Source of the DNA: Streptomyces sp. G44 | Lineage (GTDB): Bacteria; Actinomycetota; Actinomycetes; Streptomycetales; Streptomycetaceae | Length of the DNA stretch: 64,000 nt | Assembly: GCF_016905445.1 (NCBI RefSeq) | Contig: NZ_JAFEXF010000003.1 | Coordinates: 92,972-156,971 of the forward strand | Direction: 5' to 3' | Shown: in pieces, positions 59,023-64,000 of the stretch | How the letters are laid out: each line of letters begins with the position of its first letter | How positions within the stretch are numbered: the stretch's first letter is position 1 | The notes under the pieces: generated by a model | What the model saw: only the letters and a program-made list of their open reading frames with translations | Databases searched by the model: none | Told to the model about the DNA's origin: nothing | Position numbers and translations under genes: made by a program

Positions 59023-60672
59023 GTGCTGAGCACGATGCAGGACGTACCGCTGACCGTCACCCGCATCCTCCGGCACGGCTCGACCGTGCACGGGACGTCC
59101 CAGGTCATCACCTGGACCGGGGACGGCGCCCCGCAGCGCCGCAGCTATCGGGAGATCGGCGAGCGCGCGGCCCGGCTCGCCCACGCCCTGCGCGAGGACC
59201 TCGGGGTGAGGGACGACGAGCGGGTCGCGACCTTCATGTGGAACAACGCCGAGCATGTCGAGGCCTACTACGCGGTGCCCTGCATGGGCGCCGTCCTGCA
59301 CACCCTCAATCTGCGGCTGCCCGCCGAGCAGCTGACGTGGATCGTGAACCACGCCGCCGACCGCGTCATCATCGTCAACGGTTCCCTGCTCGGCCTGCTC
59401 GCGCCGCTGCTTCCGCGGATGACCACGGTCGAGCACCTCGTGGTCTCGGGGCCCGGTGACCGCTCCCTCCTGGCCGACGCCCAGGTGCGGGTGCACGAGT
59501 ACGAGGAACTGCTCGCCGGCAAGCCGACCGTCTACGACTGGCCGGAGCTGGACGAGCGCGCCGCGGCCGCCATGTGCTACACCTCCGGCACCACGGGCGA
59601 GCCCAAGGGTGTCGTCTACTCCCACCGCTCCATCTATCTGCACTCGATGCAGGTCAACATGGCGCAGTCGATGGGGCTGACCGATGCCGACACCTCCCTC
59701 GTCGTGGTCCCGCAATTCCATGTGAATGCCTGGGGCCTGCCGCACGCCACCCTCATGACCGGCGTGAACATGCTGATGCCGGACCGCTTCCTCCAGCCCG
59801 CCCCGCTCGCCGAGATGATCGAGACGGAGCGGCCCACCCACGCGGCCGCCGTCCCCACCATCTGGCAGGGCCTGCTCGCCGAGCTGACCGCGAAGCCCCG
59901 GGACGTCAGCTCGCTCGGGCAGGTGACCATCGGCGGGTCGGCCTGCCCGCCCTCCCTGATGGAGGCGTTCGACCGCCTCGGCATGCGGGTCTGCCACGCC
60001 TGGGGCATGACCGAGACATCCCCGCTGGGCACGGTCGCCCGTCCGCCCGCCCACGCGATCGGCACCGAGGAGGAGTTCGGCTACCGGCTCACGCAGGGCC
60101 GTTTCCCCGCGTCCGTCGAGGCCCGCCTGGTGGGCCCCGGTGGGCACCACCTGCCCTGGGACGGCGAGTCGGCCGGTGAGCTGGAGGTGCGCGGCCCCTG
60201 GATCGCGGGCGCCTACTACGGCGGCGCGGGCGGTGAGTCCCTGCGGCCCGAGGACAAGTTCAGCGAGGACGGCTGGCTGAAGACCGGCGATGTCGGGGTC
60301 ATCAGCCCCGACGGCTTCCTGACCCTCACCGACCGGGCCAAGGACGTCATCAAGTCGGGCGGCGAATGGATCTCGTCGGTCGAGCTGGAGAACGCCCTGA
60401 TGGCCCACCCGGACGTCGCCGAGGCCGCGGTGGTCGCCGTGCCCGACGAGAAGTGGGGCGAACGCCCGCTCGCCACGGTCGTCCTGAAGGAGAACGTGAC
60501 CGCCGACTACGAGGCCCTGCGCGCCTTCCTCGCCGACAGCGTGGCCAAGTGGCAGCTCCCCGAGCGCTGGGCGGTCATCCCCGCCGTCCCGAAGACCTCT
60601 GTCGGCAAGTTCGACAAGAAGGTCTTGCGCAGGCAGTACGCCGACGGGGAACTGGACGTCACGCGGCTCTGA
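59023..60672 (+). CDS. Fatty-acid (long-chain) acyl-CoA synthetase, FadD-like
   Basis: A 549-residue ANL-superfamily enzyme that activates a carboxylic acid through an acyl-adenylate to its CoA ester. Motifs: the AMP P-loop [11 protein letters not shown] (about residue 185), [10 protein letters not shown], the A5 block [12 protein letters not shown] ([11 protein letters not shown]), [26 protein letters not shown] and the C-terminal catalytic Lys in [10 protein letters not shown]. The pattern fits medium- or long-chain FadD rather than acetyl-CoA synthetase. GGAGG lies five bases before GTG 59023. With the MaoC and Ltp2 genes 3 kb upstream it may feed a lipid or side-chain degradation route, although they are separated by other units. 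Its stop overlaps the MFS stop by 14 bp. Confidence 0.92.
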   Translation: MLSTMQDVPLTVTRILRHGSTVHGTSQVITWTGDGAPQRRSYREIGERAARLAHALREDLGVRDDERVATFMWNNAEHVEAYYAVPCMGAVLHTLNLRLPAEQLTWIVNHAADRVIIVNGSLLGLLAPLLPRMTTVEHLVVSGPGDRSLLADAQVRVHEYEELLAGKPTVYDWPELDERAAAAMCYTSGTTGEPKGVVYSHRSIYLHSMQVNMAQSMGLTDADTSLVVVPQFHVNAWGLPHATLMTGVNMLMPDRFLQPAPLAEMIETERPTHAAAVPTIWQGLLAELTAKPRDVSSLGQVTIGGSACPPSLMEAFDRLGMRVCHAWGMTETSPLGTVARPPAHAIGTEEEFGYRLTQGRFPASVEARLVGPGGHHLPWDGESAGELEVRGPWIAGAYYGGAGGESLRPEDKFSEDGWLKTGDVGVISPDGFLTLTDRAKDVIKSGGEWISSVELENALMAHPDVAEAAVVAVPDEKWGERPLATVVLKENVTADYEALRAFLADSVAKWQLPERWAVIPAVPKTSVGKFDKKVLRRQYADGELDVTRL

Positions 60673-62005
60673 CACCGGGCGCCTCGCGGGCCGGTATCGC
60701 GGTCGTCGCCCAGCTGAGCGCGAGCCAGAGGGCGGCGACCGCGCACACGCCCGTCCACCCCCAGTGGGTGAACGCCGTGCCCGCGACCGCGGAGGCCAGG
60801 GCGCCGCCCGTGAACCCGGCCACCACATAGGCGGTGTTGGCCACCGCCGGGGTGGAGGTGGTCGTCAGTGCCAGGGTCTGGTTGGCGACATGGCTGGCCA
60901 CCAGCGCCATGTGGACGGCGACCGCCGCCGCGCACAGGGCCCACAGTTCCCCGCCGCCCAGCCAGAACAGGGGCACCGAGACCGCCGCGAGGCCGTACCC
61001 GTACGCGGTGACCCGCGCGGCGCCGAAGCGGTCCACGAGGCCGCCCGCGAGCGGGGCGACGATGCTGGCCGCGAGGCCGAAGAGCCCGAACAGGCCCGCC
61101 GTCGCGGTCGTCATTCCGTAGCCGTCGCCGCCGCGCCCGGTGAGGAGCAGCGCGAGGGAGGTCCACAGTGCGCTCCACGCGCCGTACATCCCGGCCTGGC
61201 GTATGCAGGCGCGGCGCAGTTCGGCGGAGCCGCGCACCACGCCGGGCAGGCGGGCGAGGCCCGCGAAGAGCGGCCCCGACCTGCGGCGGTTCTCGGCCGG
61301 CAGGACGGCGGCCGAGGCGAGGCCGAGCAGCGCCGTGAGCCCGGCGGCGCCCAGGAAGACGTAACGCCATCCGAACGCCTGGCCGATCAGGCCGCCCAGC
61401 ACGCGGGCCGCGACGATGCCCGTGAAGAGCCCGGCTATGAGGGCCGCGACATGACTGGCCCTGCGGTGCGCGGGGGCCCGCTCGGCGACCAGCGGCACCA
61501 GCAGTTGCGGCACCACCGTCGCGGCCGACGCCACCAGGACGGCGGCGGCGAGCGCGGTGGCCCCCGAGGCCGCCGCGCCCAGGGCGAGTGCCGCCGAGGT
61601 GACGAGGGAGAGCACCGCGACGAGCTTGCGGCGGTTCACGCTGTCCCCGAGCGGGGCGAAGAACAGCAGCCCGGCGGCGTACCCGAACTGGGCGACCGAG
61701 GCGATCCACGCGACGGCCGACGGCGTCGACCCGAAGTCGCGTGCCATCAGCGGGAGCAGCGGGGCGGCGAGGTAGATGTTGGCGGCCGTCACGGCCGTGC
61801 AGAGAGCGATGAGGGCGAGGAAGAGACCGGGCGGGAGGGAGCGGGACCGTCGGCCGGAAGCTCCCGGGGCGACGGGCGCCTGCGCAGGAGGAGCCCCTGG
61901 GATGGCGGCTGTGTGCGCAGGATCCGCCCTCGGAGTGGCGGCTGTGTGCGCAGGACCCGCCCCTGGGGAGGGAGTCGATCGCAGGGACACAGGGGTGTGA
62001 GGCAT
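60659..62005 (-). CDS. MFS multidrug exporter
   Basis: A 448-residue major-facilitator protein with about 12 hydrophobic segments and the loop 2-3 motif GDSVNRRKLV. A Pro/Ala-rich N-terminal extension of about 50 residues precedes helix 1 (LFLALIALCTAVTAANIYLAAPL). The arrangement MFS gene divergent from a TetR gene matches S. coelicolor SCO4007/SCO4008, where the repressor SCO4008 recognises cationic multidrug compounds and controls SCO4007. This gene is probably the orthologue. ATG 62005 was chosen because twin operators lie directly upstream and would otherwise be inside the gene. Confidence 0.9.
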   Translation of the reverse strand: MPHTPVSLRSTPSPGAGPAHTAATPRADPAHTAAIPGAPPAQAPVAPGASGRRSRSLPPGLFLALIALCTAVTAANIYLAAPLLPLMARDFGSTPSAVAWIASVAQFGYAAGLLFFAPLGDSVNRRKLVAVLSLVTSAALALGAAASGATALAAAVLVASAATVVPQLLVPLVAERAPAHRRASHVAALIAGLFTGIVAARVLGGLIGQAFGWRYVFLGAAGLTALLGLASAAVLPAENRRRSGPLFAGLARLPGVVRGSAELRRACIRQAGMYGAWSALWTSLALLLTGRGGDGYGMTTATAGLFGLFGLAASIVAPLAGGLVDRFGAARVTAYGYGLAAVSVPLFWLGGGELWALCAAAVAVHMALVASHVANQTLALTTTSTPAVANTAYVVAGFTGGALASAVAGTAFTHWGWTGVCAVAALWLALSWATTAIPAREAPGVRAA

Positions 62006-62045
62006 GAGGGCGTGGGCTCCTTCGGCTGTCTGTGCGGGAGCGAGG

Positions 62046-62117
62046 CAACTAACCGGTTGGTTGGAAAAAGTTTGCGTCCGCCGAGGCTTCCCTGTCAAGC
62101 AACCAACCAGTTGGTTG
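62046..62117. promoter_or_regulatory. Twin TetR operators between the MFS and TetR genes
   Basis: CAACTAACCGGTTGGTTG (62046-62063) and CAACCAACCAGTTGGTTG (62100-62117) are two near-perfect 18-bp palindromes whose starts are 54 bp apart. They lie between the divergent start codons, one near each gene, so one repressor can control both. Confidence 0.9.
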
Positions 62118-62145
62118 CCCGAACGGCTTCGCCTACCCTGTGCCC

Positions 62146-62721
62146 ATGGCAGTGAGAGACCCCGAGGCCACCAAGGCACGCATCTTCGATGCGGCCGTCG
62201 CTGAGTTCGCCCGGTACGGCATCGCGGGTGCCCGCATCGACCGCATCGCCGGCCAGGCGAAGGCCAACAAACAGCTCATCTACGCCTATTTCGGCAACAA
62301 GGCGGAGCTCTTCTCCCAGGTCCTGGAGAAGCGGATGCTGGACATGGCCGTCGCCAACCCGGTCGACGCGGACGACATGGACGGCTGGATGGACCGGCTG
62401 ATGGACTACCACGCCGCCCACCCCGAACTGCTGCGCCTGCTCTTCTGGGAGGGCATCGAGTACGGCACGGAGGAGCTTCCCGACGAGCGGGAGCGGCGCG
62501 ACCACTACGACCGCAAGGTCTCCGTCCTCGCCGACGCCCAGGCCCGGGGCGTGATCAGCGACGAGATCCCCGCGGCCCATCTGCTCTTCATGGTGGTCGC
62601 GCTGGCCGGCTGGGCCACGGCGGTGCCGCAGATGAGCCGCATCCTCGTCGGCGACGGGGACGCCGAGCGGGAACGGCTGCGCGCCTCCATCAAGGCGGCG
62701 GTCCGCCGCATCACCGCCTGA
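62146..62721 (+). CDS. TetR-family multidrug-sensing repressor (SCO4008-like)
   Basis: A 191-residue TetR regulator. The N-terminal HTH is in RIFDAAVAEFARYGIAGARIDRIAGQAKANKQLIYAYFGNKAELF (residues 12-57), with the recognition helix in the KANKQLIYAYF part. The C-terminal helical domain binds a ligand. In S. coelicolor the equivalent protein SCO4008 responds to cationic drugs and dyes and represses the adjacent MFS gene. ATG 62146 is close to a TACCCT hexamer, so the message may be leaderless. The last residues end A-V-R-R-I-T-A. Confidence 0.92.
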   Translation: MAVRDPEATKARIFDAAVAEFARYGIAGARIDRIAGQAKANKQLIYAYFGNKAELFSQVLEKRMLDMAVANPVDADDMDGWMDRLMDYHAAHPELLRLLFWEGIEYGTEELPDERERRDHYDRKVSVLADAQARGVISDEIPAAHLLFMVVALAGWATAVPQMSRILVGDGDAERERLRASIKAAVRRITA

Positions 62722-62778
62722 CCGGTGAGGCACCGGTCCGCAGCATCACCGCCTGACCGGCGGTGTGCCCGTCCGGAG

Positions 62779-64000
62779 TCAGTTGTTGCCGATCTTCGCC
62801 AGCAGGTCCACGATGCGGCTCTGCACCTCGGTGCTCGTGGAGCGCTCCGCGAGGAACAGCACCGTCTCGCCCGCCGCGAGGCGCGGCAGTTCCGTCTCGT
62901 CGACGGCGGCGGTGTAGACGACCAGCGGAGTGCGGTTCAACTGGCCGTTGGCGCGCAGCCAGTCGATGATGCCGGCCCTGCGGCGGCGCACCTGGAGCAG
63001 GTCCATCACCACGAGGTTCGGCCGCATCTGCGCGGCGAGCGTCACCGCGTCCGCGTCGCTGGCGGCCCGCGCGACCTGCATGCCCCGCCGCTCCAGCGTC
63101 GAGGTCAGGGCGAGCGCGATCTCCTCGTGCTCCTCGATGAGCAGGACGCGCGACGGGTGCTGCTCGCTGTCACGCGGCGCGAGGGCCTTCAGGAGTACGG
63201 CGGGGTCGGCGCCGTACGCCGCCTCGCGTGTCGCCTGGCCGAGACCCGCCGTGACGAGGACGGGCACCTCGGCGGCCACCGCGGCCTGACGGAGCGACTG
63301 GAGCGCCGTGCGCGTGATCGGGCCGGTCAGCGGGTCCACGAACAGCGCCGCCGGGAACGCCGCGATCTGGGCGTCGACCTCTTCGCGCGAGTGCACGATC
63401 ACGGGACGGTAGCCGCGGTCGCTGAGCGCCTGCTGGGTGGTGACGTCCGGCGCGGGCCACACCAGGAGGCGGCGCGGGTTGTCCAGCGGCTCGGGGGGCA
63501 GTTCGTCGTCCATCGGCCGGGGCTGGGGCCGGTTGGACACCTCGACCGCGCCGCCGGGACCGTCCAGCGGCTCCGGGCCTTCGTCCGCGTTCTCGTCCGG
63601 GGCGCCGATCGCGTACGACCGTCCTGCGCCCTCCGTGGCGGCCGCGATACGCGACTGGGGGTGCGCCGGGGGCGGGGTGTGCGGCTGGGGGTGCGGGCGC
63701 GCCGAGGTCTCGGGGCGCTCGGCGCCCGCGGGCTCGGGAGGCGTGGCGAGGCGGCGCCTGCGGCCGGAACCGCCGGGGGGCTGCGGCTGCGGGGTGCCTT
63801 CCTGCGCGGGCGATGCCGTGGCCGGGGTCTGCGGCATCGGGCCCGCCGTGGGCTGCTCGGGCTGCGCGGCCTGGGGCGGCAACGGATGCTGCGGTGCCTG
63901 TGACGCCTGCCTGCCCTGCTGCTCGGCGACCTGCCGGCCGAACGGTACGCCCTGGCCGAGCGTCCGCACGCTGAAGGCGCGCCCCTGCGTGGAGTTGGGG
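62779..64000 (-). CDS. Receiver-like regulatory protein, C-terminal part
   Basis: The minus-strand frame is open past position 64000, so the N-terminus is outside the window. The visible 400 residues begin with a disordered stretch rich in Pro, Gln and Ala (to about 63560). Two alpha/beta units follow: one degenerate (RLLVWPAPDVTTQQALSDRGYRPVIVH, then FPAALFVDP and PVLVTAGLG) and one receiver-like (RVLLIEEHEEIALALTSTLERRGM, NLVVMDLL with the likely phospho-Asp, TPLVVYTAA). The usual late Lys is not obvious. The protein may be a sensor kinase or hybrid regulator with C-terminal receivers, but nothing of an ATPase domain is visible here. Confidence 0.6.
   Translation of the reverse strand, partial: PNSTQGRAFSVRTLGQGVPFGRQVAEQQGRQASQAPQHPLPPQAAQPEQPTAGPMPQTPATASPAQEGTPQPQPPGGSGRRRRLATPPEPAGAERPETSARPHPQPHTPPPAHPQSRIAAATEGAGRSYAIGAPDENADEGPEPLDGPGGAVEVSNRPQPRPMDDELPPEPLDNPRRLLVWPAPDVTTQQALSDRGYRPVIVHSREEVDAQIAAFPAALFVDPLTGPITRTALQSLRQAAVAAEVPVLVTAGLGQATREAAYGADPAVLLKALAPRDSEQHPSRVLLIEEHEEIALALTSTLERRGMQVARAASDADAVTLAAQMRPNLVVMDLLQVRRRRAGIIDWLRANGQLNRTPLVVYTAAVDETELPRLAAGETVLFLAERSTSTEVQSRIVDLLAKIGNN

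Overview
This is a 64 kb chromosomal window from a high-GC actinomycete, almost certainly Streptomyces. The evidence is the very high GC content, frequent GTG starts, GTGA/ATGA-coupled gene pairs, and a gene order and content matching the S. coelicolor / S. lividans core chromosome (thiC, cydAB-cydDC, serS, pheA, the dtpA-sco copper cluster, and a multidrug MFS/TetR pair). A perfect parS site, a parS-like site and clusters of DnaA boxes suggest that it lies on the origin-proximal part of the chromosome. Function assignments come from reading translated sequence and motifs; no database search was run.

Layout. 1-5.9 kb: the end of thiC, a membrane protein, a metallophosphoesterase, a LacI-type repressor and a HisC-like aminotransferase. 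6-15.1 kb: a respiratory block, with a cyclophilin-fold protein, then cytochrome bd oxidase cydA-cydB and a fused cydDC exporter under a perfect Rex operator, followed by a DosS/DevS-like two-GAF sensor kinase that keeps the haem-ligand residues. 15.3-21 kb: a secreted M23 peptidase, a HAD phosphatase, an LLM flavin oxidoreductase, KptA and a MerR regulator. 20.9-24.5 kb: a coupled operon of an M24 peptidase, an EphD-like hydrolase/SDR fusion and a PF10118-type metalloprotein. 24.7-28.3 kb: a two-ATPase, two-permease ABC operon. 28.6-29.7 kb: tRNA-Ser(GCU) followed by about 0.9 kb of 30-bp tandem repeats.

29.7-33.4 kb: a HAD phosphatase coupled to serS, a 657-bp spacer with at least five DnaA boxes, and pheA. 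33.7-40.2 kb: an extracytoplasmic copper-trafficking cluster (dtpA, copCD fusion, PCuAC-type ecuC, sco, ycnI and a His/Met-containing membrane protein). 40.6-50.8 kb: signalling and housekeeping genes (two RsbW-like ATPases, pepP, a SpoIIE-type phosphatase, a degenerate Prim-Pol protein, a SEC-C protein, a glycerophosphodiesterase and an HtrA protease). 50.9-54.3 kb: tRNA-Ser(UGA), a GGCT-fold protein, a second DnaA-box region, a small membrane protein, a Prim-Pol protein and a small secreted protein. 54.5-60.7 kb: a lipid/steroid-type catabolic set (MaoC-DUF35-MaoC fusion, Ltp2-like thiolase, acyl-CoA synthetase) with a DUF1906 protein and an ECF sigma factor between. 60.7-62.7 kb: an MFS exporter and its TetR repressor with twin operators. 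62.8-64 kb: the C-terminal part of a Pro-rich receiver-like protein that runs off the window.

The window is ordinary core chromosome by gene content, but its spacers are rich in short tandem repeats (9 to 90 bp units), strong hairpins and replication/segregation-type sites. I did not identify a clear new defence or mobile system. The most unusual items are the DnaA-box clusters, the parS site built into the cydDC translation start, iteron-like repeats in front of a Prim-Pol gene, the 30-bp repeat array behind a tRNA, a multi-hairpin convergent spacer, and the EphD-type operon in a genus not known to make mycolic acids.
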